64,000 nt of DNA from Halobacillus_A sp043497005 (GTDB lineage: Bacteria > Bacillota > Bacilli > Bacillales > Halobacillaceae). The DNA is taken from NCBI RefSeq assembly GCF_043497005.1, contig NZ_JBIEKE010000001.1:1240001-1304000 (forward strand), given 5' to 3'. The notes under the pieces are model-generated. The model was not told where the DNA came from, ran no database searches, and saw only the letters and a list, made by a program, of their open reading frames with translations. Positions within the stretch are counted from its first letter, which is position 1. Each line of letters starts with the position of its first letter. This document shows, in pieces, positions 34,577-44,575 of this stretch. The position numbers and the translations under genes were made by a program.

Positions 34577-36622
34577 ATGAAAAAACATTTAAAACCAAGC
34601 GTAGCAGATATTAAACTGCATCAAGATGGTCGAATTTCAATTTTTATCCCAATTTCTAAAGAAGATGACAGAATTAACAGACTAATTCTCATTAATCGCC
34701 AATCATCTGAAGAGATAAACCTTCCGTTACAAGAGAAGGATGTTAACAACGAGTTGAGGCTCTTATATGGACATCTGGATTATAAATACTGGGAAAGAAA
34801 ATTGTTGAATGGTAAATTTTGGGATCTGTATTTGCAAAATGGAGATGGCAACCACAGACTTCGTACCACAAAACGTTCGATTGAATATGTAAGAATTAAA
34901 GAAGAAGAGAGTGGGATAACATTTCATCCTTATTTGACAAAGAAAGGAAATGTTTCCTTCCGCTATAGTGAAATTGATTTTTTTGCAGGCATTAATCAGG
35001 TGAGAGTTGCAGAAGAAAGCCAATTACTTATTGAAGGCTCATTAGAAAAAGTTGATTTAGAGAATGTGACAGATGCTAACTTGTTAGTGAATGATGCTTT
35101 TAATATAGAGTCCAGATTTCCCGTGCAGATCACTAGGCAGGAAGAAGCGGATTTTTATAGTTTTACCTCTGAAATTGAGCTGGGGGAAACTGTAAAAGAA
35201 GAGTTGCCTAATTATTTAAAGGTATCCATTGAACTAGAGACCTTCGACGGAAATCAAACCATGTGGAGGGAAAGCCCTCGCTTGAAATACTATGGGAAGG
35301 AACCTTTAGATGAAAGTGTTGTGACAAAAGTTAACAACCATGATATAAAATTTAAAATTTCCACAAGTAAAGTCATGAATTTTTTAACCATACATTTCTT
35401 AGAAGATAGTCTTATTAAAGAATATGCTCATAAAGTTGAAAACAATATCGTAAAAGCACGAAGAGGGAAGCGGGCTTTAAACTTTTATAAAAATGTTTTC
35501 CAACTTGTTAGTTACTTACCAAGAAAACGAAACTTAGTTGTATTTGAAAGTTTCCACGGAAAACAATATAGCGACAGCCCGAGAGCTATATACGAATATA
35601 TGGATAAGAATTATCCGTCTTACAGCCTTATTTGGAGTGCCGACCGCAGACACTATGAGGAGTTTTTAGAAAGAGGGCTGCCAGTTGTTAGGCGATTTTC
35701 CTTGAAATGGCTGCTTGTTATGACACGAGCAAAATATTGGGTAACGAACACTAGATTACCCAATTGGCTGCCTAAACCCAAAGAAACAGAATATGTACAA
35801 ACGTGGCACGGGACGCCTTTAAAACGATTAGCTGCTGACATGGAAGAAGTTCATATGCCGGGAACTAACACACTTAAGTATAAAAGTAACTTTATAAAGG
35901 AAGCAAACAAATGGGATTACTTAGTAGCACCTAATGAGTACTCCAGTAACATTTTTAGAAGTGCTTTCTTGTTTAGCAAAAACATGATTGAGTCAGGCTA
36001 TCCACGAAATGATTATTTATATCAAGAAAATAATCAAGAGGCCATTGATCACATTAAAGAGAGCCTCAATCTCCCTCTAGATAAGAAAGTTGTTTTATAT
36101 GCACCAACTTGGAGAGATAATCAATTTTACCAAAGAGGTAAATACAAATTTGATTTAAGTTTGGATTTGCAGAAAATGAGAGAAGACCTTGGTGAAGAAT
36201 ATGTAGTCGTGCTCCGGATGCACTACTTAATCGCTGAGAATTTTGATTTAGGCCCTTTTGAAGGTTTTGCGTATGATTTCTCTAAACACGAAGATATAAG
36301 AGACCTTTATTTAATCTCAGATATCTTAATAACGGATTATTCATCTGTGTTTTTTGATTATGCCAATTTAAGAAGACCTATCATTTTTTATGTGTATGAC
36401 ATTGATGAGTATCGTGATAGTTTACGTGGATTCTATCTTGATTTGGAGAAGGAAGCTCCAGGACCATTAGCAAAAACGACAAACGAAGTCATCGATTCTA
36501 TTAAAGAGTTTGAACGTAATAATTATGAATTAGGGGAATCATTTGAAGCTTTTTATGATCGCTTTTGCTCTTGGGAAAAGGGAGAATCATCTAAGCGTGT
36601 AGTAGAAACTGTATTTAAATAA
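34577..36622 (+). CDS. CDP-glycerol glycerophosphotransferase, TagF-like polymerase 2
   Basis: A 681-residue protein. The catalytic domain (from about residue 315) is closer to canonical TagF: FESFHGKQYSDSPRAIYEYM, YVQTWHGTPLKRLA, GYPRNDYLY, LYAPTWRDNQF, VLRMHYLIAENFD, ISDILITDYSSVFFDYANLR. The first 300 residues are beta-rich, like the N-terminus of the preceding gene. It probably elongates poly(glycerol phosphate) on the TagB product. It is 34 bp after TagF-like 1 and 80 bp before tagG. Confidence 0.88.
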   Translation: MKKHLKPSVADIKLHQDGRISIFIPISKEDDRINRLILINRQSSEEINLPLQEKDVNNELRLLYGHLDYKYWERKLLNGKFWDLYLQNGDGNHRLRTTKRSIEYVRIKEEESGITFHPYLTKKGNVSFRYSEIDFFAGINQVRVAEESQLLIEGSLEKVDLENVTDANLLVNDAFNIESRFPVQITRQEEADFYSFTSEIELGETVKEELPNYLKVSIELETFDGNQTMWRESPRLKYYGKEPLDESVVTKVNNHDIKFKISTSKVMNFLTIHFLEDSLIKEYAHKVENNIVKARRGKRALNFYKNVFQLVSYLPRKRNLVVFESFHGKQYSDSPRAIYEYMDKNYPSYSLIWSADRRHYEEFLERGLPVVRRFSLKWLLVMTRAKYWVTNTRLPNWLPKPKETEYVQTWHGTPLKRLAADMEEVHMPGTNTLKYKSNFIKEANKWDYLVAPNEYSSNIFRSAFLFSKNMIESGYPRNDYLYQENNQEAIDHIKESLNLPLDKKVVLYAPTWRDNQFYQRGKYKFDLSLDLQKMREDLGEEYVVVLRMHYLIAENFDLGPFEGFAYDFSKHEDIRDLYLISDILITDYSSVFFDYANLRRPIIFYVYDIDEYRDSLRGFYLDLEKEAPGPLAKTTNEVIDSIKEFERNNYELGESFEAFYDRFCSWEKGESSKRVVETVFK

Positions 36623-36702
36623 TCACTTGTTGTGTTTCTAAGAAAACCTTAGTATAATTTGACGGGTGTTACGATCTTTGAATGATTAAGGAAGGTACCA
36701 TT

Positions 36703-37518
36703 ATGAAGTCTGCTTTAACCGTAATAAAAGAACAAGTGAATTACTTCTATTTAGTCAGACGGTTATCTTTATACGAAATCAAAAGCTCGAACATGAATAA
36801 TTATTTAGGGATGCTTTGGGAATTAATAAACCCAGCGATACAAATTTCAATTTATTGGTTTGTATTCGGCTTTGGAATTCGTAACCGTGTAGGCGAGGGT
36901 GGAATGGACTTCTTCCCATGGATGCTGTCAGGGATAGTCGTTTGGTTTTTGATTAACCAGGGACTTATAGAAGCTTCAAAATCCATCTTTAAAAAAATAA
37001 AAATGTTATCGAAAATGAATTTTCCGATGAGCGTAATTCCGAGTTATGTTATTTTCTCGAAGTTCTACCCTCATTTGACTCTTTTAGCGTTAGTGATGGT
37101 CATCCTTAACGCGATGGGCTTTACTATCAGTATCTATTACATTCAGCTGCCTTTATATATGATTGGTGTGCTGGCGTTGTTGTATGCTATTTCTTTAATA
37201 ACGTCAACGCTGGCCACTATCGTGCGGGATGTTCAAATGTTTCTCCAGTCGACATTAAGGATGCTGCTTTACCTTTCGCCTATTTTGTGGGACGTCAGTC
37301 AATTTGGTGAAGATTTAAATTGGTTGAAAATACTAATGAAGATTAATCCTTTTTACTATGTAGTGGAGTCTTACCGTACCTCTTTGCTGGGACAAGGTTG
37401 GTATTTTATTGAAGAATGGCAGTACACACTTTATTTTGTTGGTGTTATTGCTGTGCTCTTTATTATTGGAGCGGCTCTTCATGTTAAGTTCCGAAGACAT
37501 TTCATAGATTTTCTATAA
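36703..37518 (+). CDS. tagG: Teichoic acid ABC exporter, permease
   Basis: A 271-residue ABC-2 type permease with six helices, homologous to TagG. LGMLWELINPAIQISIYWFV near residue 25 and NPFYYVVESYRTSLLGQGWY near the C-terminus are typical of polysaccharide/teichoic acid exporters. The start at 36703 has AAGGAAGG upstream; the ATG at 36682 lacks one. It is followed after 17 bp by the ATPase. It exports undecaprenyl-linked teichoic acid through the membrane. Confidence 0.92.
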   Translation: MKSALTVIKEQVNYFYLVRRLSLYEIKSSNMNNYLGMLWELINPAIQISIYWFVFGFGIRNRVGEGGMDFFPWMLSGIVVWFLINQGLIEASKSIFKKIKMLSKMNFPMSVIPSYVIFSKFYPHLTLLALVMVILNAMGFTISIYYIQLPLYMIGVLALLYAISLITSTLATIVRDVQMFLQSTLRMLLYLSPILWDVSQFGEDLNWLKILMKINPFYYVVESYRTSLLGQGWYFIEEWQYTLYFVGVIAVLFIIGAALHVKFRRHFIDFL

Positions 37519-37535
37519 AAAACGGAAGTGATTCT

Positions 37536-38342
37536 ATGGGTAAATCCGTCATCGTACGTGACGTTTCAAAAAAATATAAATTGTTTTCTAATCCGCGTGA
37601 GCGACTGCTTGATTTAGTGGTGCCCGGTAAATCATATGGAGAAGACTTCTATGCGCTTCAAAATGTCAGTTTTGATGTGGATGAGGGAGATATCGTTGGA
37701 TTTATTGGGGTCAATGGTTCAGGTAAGTCCACGTTATCGAATATTATCGCAGGTGTAGTTCCGGAAACGACGGGCTCAGTGGAAGTCAAGGGGCAGGCTG
37801 CGTTGATAGCTGTAAACTCTGGACTTGATGGTAAGTTATCAGGTAGAGAAAATATTAAGTTGAAACTTCTTATGCTGGGATTTAGTCAGGCAGAAATTGA
37901 TGAATTGGAAGAGGGAATTATTGAATTTGCTGAGTTGGAGAAATTCATTGATCAGCCCGTTAAGTCATACTCTAGCGGGATGAAATCCCGTTTAGGTTTT
38001 GCCATTTCAGTAAATGTTGATCCTGATGTTCTATTAATTGATGAAGCTCTGTCTGTAGGGGATAAAGCTTTTGCAGAAAAAAGCTTAAGCAAAATGTACG
38101 AATTTAAAGAAAAAGGAAAGACGATGTTTTTCGTCAGTCATTCCATCGGACAAATGAGAAAGTTCTGTGAAAAGGTGGTCTGGCTTGAATTTGGACAAGT
38201 GAAAGAATATGGTCCTTCTTCCGAAGTACTGGATCATTACGATGAGTTTTTAAAAGACTACAAGAAAATGTCTAAAAAACAAAAGCAGGAATATCAAGAG
38301 AAAGTTATGAAAGAACGGAGCAGCAAACAGGCCGCTACTTAA
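37536..38342 (+). CDS. tagH: Teichoic acid ABC exporter, ATPase (short TagH)
   Basis: A 268-residue ABC ATPase. The Walker A motif is GVNGSGKST, the signature motif is KSYSSGMKSRLGFA, Walker B is VLLIDEALS and the H-loop is FVSHS. It is the partner of tagG. B. subtilis TagH is about 527 residues with a long extracytoplasmic C-terminal part; here the protein ends just after the nucleotide-binding domain with a Lys-rich coil, as in many other Firmicutes. Confidence 0.92.
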   Translation: MGKSVIVRDVSKKYKLFSNPRERLLDLVVPGKSYGEDFYALQNVSFDVDEGDIVGFIGVNGSGKSTLSNIIAGVVPETTGSVEVKGQAALIAVNSGLDGKLSGRENIKLKLLMLGFSQAEIDELEEGIIEFAELEKFIDQPVKSYSSGMKSRLGFAISVNVDPDVLLIDEALSVGDKAFAEKSLSKMYEFKEKGKTMFFVSHSIGQMRKFCEKVVWLEFGQVKEYGPSSEVLDHYDEFLKDYKKMSKKQKQEYQEKVMKERSSKQAAT

Positions 38343-38349
38343 TGCGCTA

Positions 38350-38388
38350 AGAGCATCTATTCCTTAAGGGAAGTAGATGCTCTTTTTT
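38350..38388. terminator. Bidirectional terminator between tagH and the glycosyltransferase gene
   Basis: AGAGCATCTA and TAGATGCTCT form a perfect 10-bp stem followed by TTTTTT. Confidence 0.9.
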
Positions 38389-39547
38389 GTATCGCCTGTG
38401 AGTATAAGCCCTCAAACTTTTTGGCGGCTGTGATATGAGAAAAGTTAGAAATGACTTTTTGTTTGGCACGTTTAGCCAACGTTTTCCCGATTTCAGGGTT
38501 TTCCACAAGATATCGAATAAAATCACTTAACATTTTTTCATCCCGGTCACCAAACAATAACCCATCAACGTCGTGAGTAATCAATTCTTTTAGCCCTCCA
38601 ATTGATCCAGCAATGACAGGAGTTCCTGACCCCATCGCTTCAATGGCAGAGATCGAAGTTGCTTCTTCTACTCCATGGGAATGTACACTTGGAATGAGTA
38701 CAATCTGGGAGGTTTGATAAAGCTCGACCATATCTTGGTGTGGCACGGAACCTAGAAAATAAACATAGTTCTGAAGATTAAATTCTTCCGTCTTCTTCTT
38801 TAAAGCTGACAGCTGCTCTCCAGTGCCGGCATATACAAGAATGACATTAGGGTAAAGATCGTGTATTTGTTTTAAAGCGAGTAACGGGTAGACCACGCCG
38901 TTCTTTTCTGTCAGTCTTCTTGGAACGAATAACATGAAAGCGTCCTGTGGGAGATGGTATTTAGAACGTGTTAGTTCAGGACGTGAATAATGGTTGAACT
39001 GCTCAGTATCAATGAAATTACGAATGATTTGAGCTTCAACTCCAGATGTTTCTTTAACATAACCGCAAATCCTTTTGTCAACAGTTACGTTTAATTGGAC
39101 ACCATTATAAGCTTGTTGTTCGAATCTCTTTATTTTTTCTGCTTCATCTGTATTTGGGTGAATGGCACCTCTGCTGATTGCTTCATATGCGTAATAACCA
39201 TGAACAGTGGCGACTACAGGTAAACCACATTCTAAAGAAGCAAGCGTAGCAAAGATATCCTGTGAATTAATGACATCATAGGAAGGCGCCTTTTCCAGAA
39301 TGATGTTTGAAAGAAGCGATTTTCTTTGTAAATCGTTATGAAGCTGGCCTTTACCGTGTTTAATTCTGTTCATAACGTATCCCGGTCCCTGTGCGAATAA
39401 TTTTCTTTTCCAATTTGGCAGATCTGAAAATGAAAGAACATCAACTAAATGACCTTCTTTTTCTAATCCTTTTTTTAGTGTTGTTATATGGGAGGAGAGT
39501 CCCCCTTCATGGGGATAATTAAAAATTGTAGTTATTAAGATGTTCAA
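38357..39547 (-). CDS. Glycosyltransferase family 4 protein
   Basis: A 396-residue GT-B glycosyltransferase. The N-terminal FNYPHEGGLSSHITTLKKGL and the donor-binding half with VEEATSISAIEAMGSGTPVI are typical of GT4 enzymes. Donor and acceptor cannot be read. It overlaps the flippase gene by 4 bases and forms an operon with it and the ligase-type gene. It likely adds a sugar to the undecaprenyl-linked unit made by the nearby TagO/TagA-type enzymes. Confidence 0.85.
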   Translation of the reverse strand: MNILITTIFNYPHEGGLSSHITTLKKGLEKEGHLVDVLSFSDLPNWKRKLFAQGPGYVMNRIKHGKGQLHNDLQRKSLLSNIILEKAPSYDVINSQDIFATLASLECGLPVVATVHGYYAYEAISRGAIHPNTDEAEKIKRFEQQAYNGVQLNVTVDKRICGYVKETSGVEAQIIRNFIDTEQFNHYSRPELTRSKYHLPQDAFMLFVPRRLTEKNGVVYPLLALKQIHDLYPNVILVYAGTGEQLSALKKKTEEFNLQNYVYFLGSVPHQDMVELYQTSQIVLIPSVHSHGVEEATSISAIEAMGSGTPVIAGSIGGLKELITHDVDGLLFGDRDEKMLSDFIRYLVENPEIGKTLAKRAKQKVISNFSHITAAKKFEGLYSQAIQKRASTSLKE

Positions 39548-41055
39548 GATGATTCCCCTCTCTTTAAGATTTTACGGCATTCTTTTTTAAAAGATTCGAC
39601 GTTAAATACCCATAATAAACCTGCGTAACTGCTAAAGATTAAGAGGGTAACGAGAAAAAGTTTCAGCCACATGTTCAAAGGGGCAATAGACTGAGAAAGT
39701 ATCCATGCTGCTGGAAGGATAAGTAAGACAATCAGCAAGCATTTTTGCCAATCTTTTGTGTAAACAGTTTTTCTTACTTGTTTTATATTCATAACCTTCT
39801 TGTATAAATAAACGGATTGAACCACCATGGATAAACTCGTTGCAATAGCGACCCCGCCAACACCGAAAAAAGGAGCTAGAGAAAAACTTAACATCATATT
39901 TAACGCTACACCAATCAGACAGGATTTTAATGCTGTATGATTGGAATGATAGGCATAGACGCTGTTCATTAAATAATCACGCAGCGCGAAAAACGGCAGT
40001 GCTGTCGTATAAAATACAAAAGCCATGGTCGTTAATGCAGCAGCTTTATGGTCAAAAGCTCCTCGTTCAAAAGCTAAGGAAACTAGAGTTTCTGCTTCGA
40101 CAATCATGACGGTCATTAACGGGATGGAAAAGAGAATAATGATCGTCATTCCTCTTTGAACAAGCTCAATAAAAGAATAAAATTGATTAACAGCTTGTTT
40201 AGCTAATTGGGGATAAAGAATAGTTGAAATAGGCATTAACAAAATACTAAGAGGCAGCCACAATAAGCGATTTCCGTAATTTAAGGCAGAAACGCTTCCG
40301 TCTATTAAAAAAGAAGCAACTACTCTGTCTACCACACTGTTAAATTGAACAACTAAAGAAGCAAGAATGATTGGCCAGAAAGGTTTAATAATGGTTTTAA
40401 GACTTTGCCATTCTTGCCATGGCCAATAAAACTTGAAGTCCTTTAAAGGTAGAAAAGGCCATTGAACCAATAGTTGAAGAATACTTCCTGCAAGTACTCC
40501 CACAGCTAATCCGTAGATTCCCAGCCATTGATATAGAAGAAACATGCTTACGATGATCCCCACATTGTTTACAATAGGGGCCAAGGCTGGTGGACCAAAT
40601 GTTTCTTTAGCATGTAATATACCCTGTGTGAACGATTGCGCAGTCATAAATAATAACGATGGCATCATGATCAAAGTAAGACCGGCAGCTAAACTTGATT
40701 GGTCTGCACTAAACCCTGGAGCAATTAAGAAAACTAGTGGCTTGACTGCCACCATGGCTATAACAGTGAGACTTAGGGAAACAAGTAAAAACAGAGTGGC
40801 CAGTTTATTTAATAACATGTTCGCTTCATTAGGAGTGCTTTGTTTTTTTTGAATGTAGAGAGGAATAATTCCCGCTTGAATCCCTGTTCCTAAAGCAGTA
40901 AATAAAATGGTCGGTATTAAATAAGCGACAAAGAATACATCTGCGGTTTCACTTGCTCCAAAGAGAGAAGCAATTAATGCTTCTCTAAAAAAACCTAATA
41001 TTTTACCGATACCGGAAAGGATGGTTATCATTCCAAATAATTTAATCCATTTCAT
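39544..41055 (-). CDS. MurJ/MviN-type lipid-linked oligosaccharide flippase
   Basis: A 503-residue membrane protein with about 14 helices, of the MurJ branch of the MOP superfamily: GKILGFFREALIASLFGASE at the N-terminus and GTGIQAGIIPLY near residue 58. In this setting (polymerase/ligase and glycosyltransferases either side) it more likely flips an exopolysaccharide precursor than lipid II, but the sequence cannot decide. It overlaps both neighbours by a few bases. Confidence 0.85.
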   Translation of the reverse strand: MKWIKLFGMITILSGIGKILGFFREALIASLFGASETADVFFVAYLIPTILFTALGTGIQAGIIPLYIQKKQSTPNEANMLLNKLATLFLLVSLSLTVIAMVAVKPLVFLIAPGFSADQSSLAAGLTLIMMPSLLFMTAQSFTQGILHAKETFGPPALAPIVNNVGIIVSMFLLYQWLGIYGLAVGVLAGSILQLLVQWPFLPLKDFKFYWPWQEWQSLKTIIKPFWPIILASLVVQFNSVVDRVVASFLIDGSVSALNYGNRLLWLPLSILLMPISTILYPQLAKQAVNQFYSFIELVQRGMTIIILFSIPLMTVMIVEAETLVSLAFERGAFDHKAAALTTMAFVFYTTALPFFALRDYLMNSVYAYHSNHTALKSCLIGVALNMMLSFSLAPFFGVGGVAIATSLSMVVQSVYLYKKVMNIKQVRKTVYTKDWQKCLLIVLLILPAAWILSQSIAPLNMWLKLFLVTLLIFSSYAGLLWVFNVESFKKECRKILKRGESS

Positions 41056-42505
41056 AATACTTCTCCAATTTTTCTTTGTTTAATACGTAACCTATTATGA
41101 AATAGAAGTAAAGGGTGAACGTCTTATCTTCAAGAATATTGTAAAAAAGTCCAGATACTAATAGAGTGGCTATAGCACTGAGACTTATACTTCGCCAAAA
41201 GTTATTTTTTAACTGCCATACTCTTTTAATCATCAAAAAGCAAAGAGTGAGAAAAAGAAGCGTTCCAATTATCCCTGTACTTACTAATAGAGAGATGTAT
41301 TGATTGTCGGTGTATAGGTTATTAGGAATGCCGTACCTCTCGTAAATAGGGGAGGAATAGCTTTGGGACGCGGCATCTCCATAAGTGGCAAAGCCGCTTC
41401 CAGTCAAAGGGTAGTCTTGAAATATTTCAAGACCTTTTAAAACGACATAAATTCTTCCCCATTCAGCACTTGCTTGAATGGTCTGATCCGAGAACATTTC
41501 TTTAAACCTTTCGATCAGCACATTATTTTCTTTTATAATAGGAGAAGCTGGTTCTTCTTGAACTTGATCAGGAGGTCTTTCTTCCTCCGTTGTGTTAAAA
41601 TATCCTGATTCGTCGATCATTTCTGATACGCGATCCATTGGGTAATAGATGAGAGAAAAACTGACGACAGCATATAGAAATAAAGGCAGTACTTGCTTCC
41701 ACGCTTTTCTAAGTATAATAAAAACGACAGCCCCAGCTGCGAATGCCAGCAATGTTCCTCTAGAATAAGTGAGTAAGGAGGTACCGGCTAATAAAATTCG
41801 AATGATCATTAAAGGTTTATTTCTTGAATTAGTATTTTTTAATAAAAAGGTACTGAAAAATACAATGAGCAAATAAGTAGCAAGCACATTCGGATTAGCA
41901 AGTAAGCCATATATGCGCATTTCATTTGCTGATGCGAGATTCCAGTCCCGCCATTCAGCTGGCAAAAGCCAGTGACGTGAGCTTATTTTTTCCACCCAGC
42001 CATGAACGCATACGAATAGGGCTGTCGCAATAGATATGCCGATTATTCTGTCTAGTTCTGTTCGCTGCCAATGAGATTCTTTTACAAAAATAATGACCAA
42101 AAACGTAATTAGTAAAGCTCGAATTTGAAACAGGCCGGCGGGGACAGATATGCCTGTATGAAGTCCCGATAATAAGCCGACTATTAAGATAGAAAGAAAA
42201 AGCCCGGCCCATTTATATTCTTTGATCCAATATGAAATAGGCTGAGACCGTTGATAGACTGCTATGCATACAGCTGTTAGAAGAATAAGGTCAGCTAAAA
42301 GAATATATCCGCCGTTTATTTCAACTAAAAAAGGACGGACAGGAAAGATAACAAATAACAGCAGCAGCCCATTTTTCGAGTAAAAAATAGTAAAGCCTAC
42401 AATAATGATGGTAATGATATATCCGAACAGCTCAGAAGGTAAGATGAGTCCGAATGCAATGAGTAATATATGTAAGGTGAACAGCCAATATTTAAAGTCG
42501 TTCAT
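41042..42505 (-). CDS. O-antigen ligase/polymerase-like membrane protein (Wzy_C)
   Basis: A 487-residue protein with about 11-12 helices and a long extracytoplasmic loop (about residues 290-390), the plan of O-antigen ligase/Wzy-type polymerases. The segment GSGFATYGDAASQSY ... PNNLYTDNQYISLLVSTG near 375-415 resembles the conserved H/D-x-N-x-Y/L region before the last helices. It is probably the polymerase or ligase of a surface polysaccharide. First gene of a three-gene operon on the minus strand, divergent from tagA. Confidence 0.82.
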   Translation of the reverse strand: MNDFKYWLFTLHILLIAFGLILPSELFGYIITIIIVGFTIFYSKNGLLLLFVIFPVRPFLVEINGGYILLADLILLTAVCIAVYQRSQPISYWIKEYKWAGLFLSILIVGLLSGLHTGISVPAGLFQIRALLITFLVIIFVKESHWQRTELDRIIGISIATALFVCVHGWVEKISSRHWLLPAEWRDWNLASANEMRIYGLLANPNVLATYLLIVFFSTFLLKNTNSRNKPLMIIRILLAGTSLLTYSRGTLLAFAAGAVVFIILRKAWKQVLPLFLYAVVSFSLIYYPMDRVSEMIDESGYFNTTEEERPPDQVQEEPASPIIKENNVLIERFKEMFSDQTIQASAEWGRIYVVLKGLEIFQDYPLTGSGFATYGDAASQSYSSPIYERYGIPNNLYTDNQYISLLVSTGIIGTLLFLTLCFLMIKRVWQLKNNFWRSISLSAIATLLVSGLFYNILEDKTFTLYFYFIIGYVLNKEKLEKYYEMD

Positions 42506-42637
42506 TGAACCACTCCTGATAAAATGTTGCCTTCCTTATATCATACTCCTAATTTACCTATATAAACCATCCCTTTCATGTAAGGACTTTATTAATATAT
42601 TTTTAATCTTTGTAAAATAATAGGAAGGTGTCTTGAG

Positions 42638-43369
42638 ATGAGAACAAATGAAGCGTATGTTGAAATTAAAGGAATTCCTTTTTTTAACACAACTCATTAC
42701 GAATTACTAACACAGCATTTATATCCTGCCCTAAAGGAACAAAGGAACATTTTTTTAGTAACCGCAAATCCTGAAATTGTTATGGAAGCCGAGCGTGATC
42801 TTGAGTACAGCAATATATTACGTGAAGCCGATTATGTCATTGCCGATGGCATAGGAGTTGTGATTGGTTCTAAGCTTATGAAGAAACCACTCCCCGAGCG
42901 TATCGCCGGCTTTGATGTTATGGAAGATCTGTTGAAAAAAGCGAATCGTGACCAATTACGATGCTACTTCCTCGGTGCAAAAGAAGCTGTGCTCTATGAG
43001 GCGGTAAATCAAATCAAGCAAAAATTTCCAAAACTCATTGTAGCAGGTCAACATCATGGTTATTTTGATTTAAAAGATGCAAATGTTGTTAATAATGTAA
43101 AGGAAGCAGAGCCGGATATCGTATTTGTAGGATTAGGATTTCCTAATCAAGAAAAGTGGATACATCAATTTCGTAATGAATTTTCTCATGGATTATTTAT
43201 GGGAGTAGGCGGAAGCTTTGACGGATGGGCAGGACACGTGAAGCGGGCACCAGAATTTTGGCGGAAACTTAATGTGGAATGGCTTTATCGATTAATAAAA
43301 CAACCGAGTCGCTGGAAACGAATGCTACAATTGCCAAGATTCATTTGGCATATTTTATTAAAAAAGTAG
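42638..43369 (+). CDS. tagA: WecG/TagA/CpsF-family N-acetylmannosaminyltransferase
   Basis: A 243-residue GT26 enzyme. Typical motifs are VTANPEIVMEAE (residues near 47), ADGIGVVIGSKL, LPERIAGFD, FVGLGFPNQEKWI and GVGGSFDGWAGHVKRAPEFW, then NVEWLYRLIKQPSRWKRM at the C-terminus. In wall teichoic acid synthesis it adds ManNAc to GlcNAc-PP-undecaprenol. It lies among EPS-type genes rather than with tagB and tagD, so it may serve the neighbouring polysaccharide instead or as well. Confidence 0.9.
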   Translation: MRTNEAYVEIKGIPFFNTTHYELLTQHLYPALKEQRNIFLVTANPEIVMEAERDLEYSNILREADYVIADGIGVVIGSKLMKKPLPERIAGFDVMEDLLKKANRDQLRCYFLGAKEAVLYEAVNQIKQKFPKLIVAGQHHGYFDLKDANVVNNVKEAEPDIVFVGLGFPNQEKWIHQFRNEFSHGLFMGVGGSFDGWAGHVKRAPEFWRKLNVEWLYRLIKQPSRWKRMLQLPRFIWHILLKK

Positions 43370-43410
43370 CAGTCTAAAAGCAACAACGGTAGAAATGAGG
43401 GGATCTTCAA

Positions 43411-44529
43411 GTGAAAATTCTTCATTTAAACGCAGGTAATGAAACGGGCGGCGGAATGAGTCACATTCTTTCTTTATTAAATATGCTGGATCATGACGAA
43501 GTCGTTTTAGGTGTATTGGAAGATGGCGAAATGTTTCATAAGGCGCGTGAACTATCAATTGACACAGTAAATTTCAAACAGAGTTTCCCTTATGATTTAT
43601 CCGTTTTATTTCATATCAAGCGTTACATTGAGAATGAAAACATTGATATGGTGCATACCCACGGTCCACGTGCTAATGTATTAATGAACATATTAAAGAC
43701 TTCCTTATCCATTCCATGGATTCTTACTCTTCATAGTAATCCCGATGATGATTTTATGGGGCATGGTGTTAAAGGCAGTATGTTTGCAAAGCTTCATAAA
43801 TGTGCTATTCGACAAGCTGATCATTGCATGGCTATATCGGAAAGCTTTAAAAATCTGCTGCATAATATCGGGGTAGCTAAGGAGAAAATCTCGACCATTT
43901 ATAATGGGATTGATTTCAACGTACTTCCTAATCAAAATAGCTTTAGAGAGGACTTTGGATTTGCAGATTCTGACTTCCTCATTGGGATGGTTGCCAGGTT
44001 AGAACCGGTGAAGCAGCACGAGCTTGCCATTCAAGCGTTTGCAGAGTTGAATAAAAAGAATCCTAATTCCCATTTAGTTTTGATTGGAAACGGATCAAGA
44101 GAACGGGAGTTAAAACGCTTATGTTCAGACAGTAATCTTGACCGTCATGTTCATTTTTTCGGTCATAGAGAAGATGTTTCTTCGATTTTACCCTTGATGG
44201 ATGTTACGTTACTTACTTCTAAAAGTGAAAGTTTTCCTCTAGTTTTATTAGAATCTGCGAGAGCACGAGTTCCTGTTATTACTACAAATGTAGGCGGTGT
44301 TCCTCAACTTGTTCCTTCTAATAAATACGGGTGGGTGACGGAGTGTGAGGAACTTACTACCACTTTACATTTAGCTTATGAGAAAAACAAAGACGAACGT
44401 CAAGTAATGGGAGACCGCTTTTACCATTTTGCACGAAGTCGGTACTCTTCCAATCACCTTGCCCAACAAGTAACTAAAATTTATGACATTATGTATAAAT
44501 CACCTATAGAAGTCGAATCACACGTATAG
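43411..44529 (+). CDS. Glycosyltransferase family 4 protein
   Basis: A 372-residue GT-B enzyme. The N-terminal LNAGNETGGGMSHILSLLN and the C-terminal SESFPLVLLESARARVPVIT match family 4 glycosyltransferases such as those of YtcC/EpsD type. It lies between tagA and the second tagO-like gene, in the same direction, in a probable operon for an undecaprenyl-linked glycan. Substrates unknown. Confidence 0.87.
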   Translation: MKILHLNAGNETGGGMSHILSLLNMLDHDEVVLGVLEDGEMFHKARELSIDTVNFKQSFPYDLSVLFHIKRYIENENIDMVHTHGPRANVLMNILKTSLSIPWILTLHSNPDDDFMGHGVKGSMFAKLHKCAIRQADHCMAISESFKNLLHNIGVAKEKISTIYNGIDFNVLPNQNSFREDFGFADSDFLIGMVARLEPVKQHELAIQAFAELNKKNPNSHLVLIGNGSRERELKRLCSDSNLDRHVHFFGHREDVSSILPLMDVTLLTSKSESFPLVLLESARARVPVITTNVGGVPQLVPSNKYGWVTECEELTTTLHLAYEKNKDERQVMGDRFYHFARSRYSSNHLAQQVTKIYDIMYKSPIEVESHV

Positions 44530-44575
44530 TGCAGCTTGTCCCTACACCATAGAGTTAACAGAAAGGAGGTGCACT

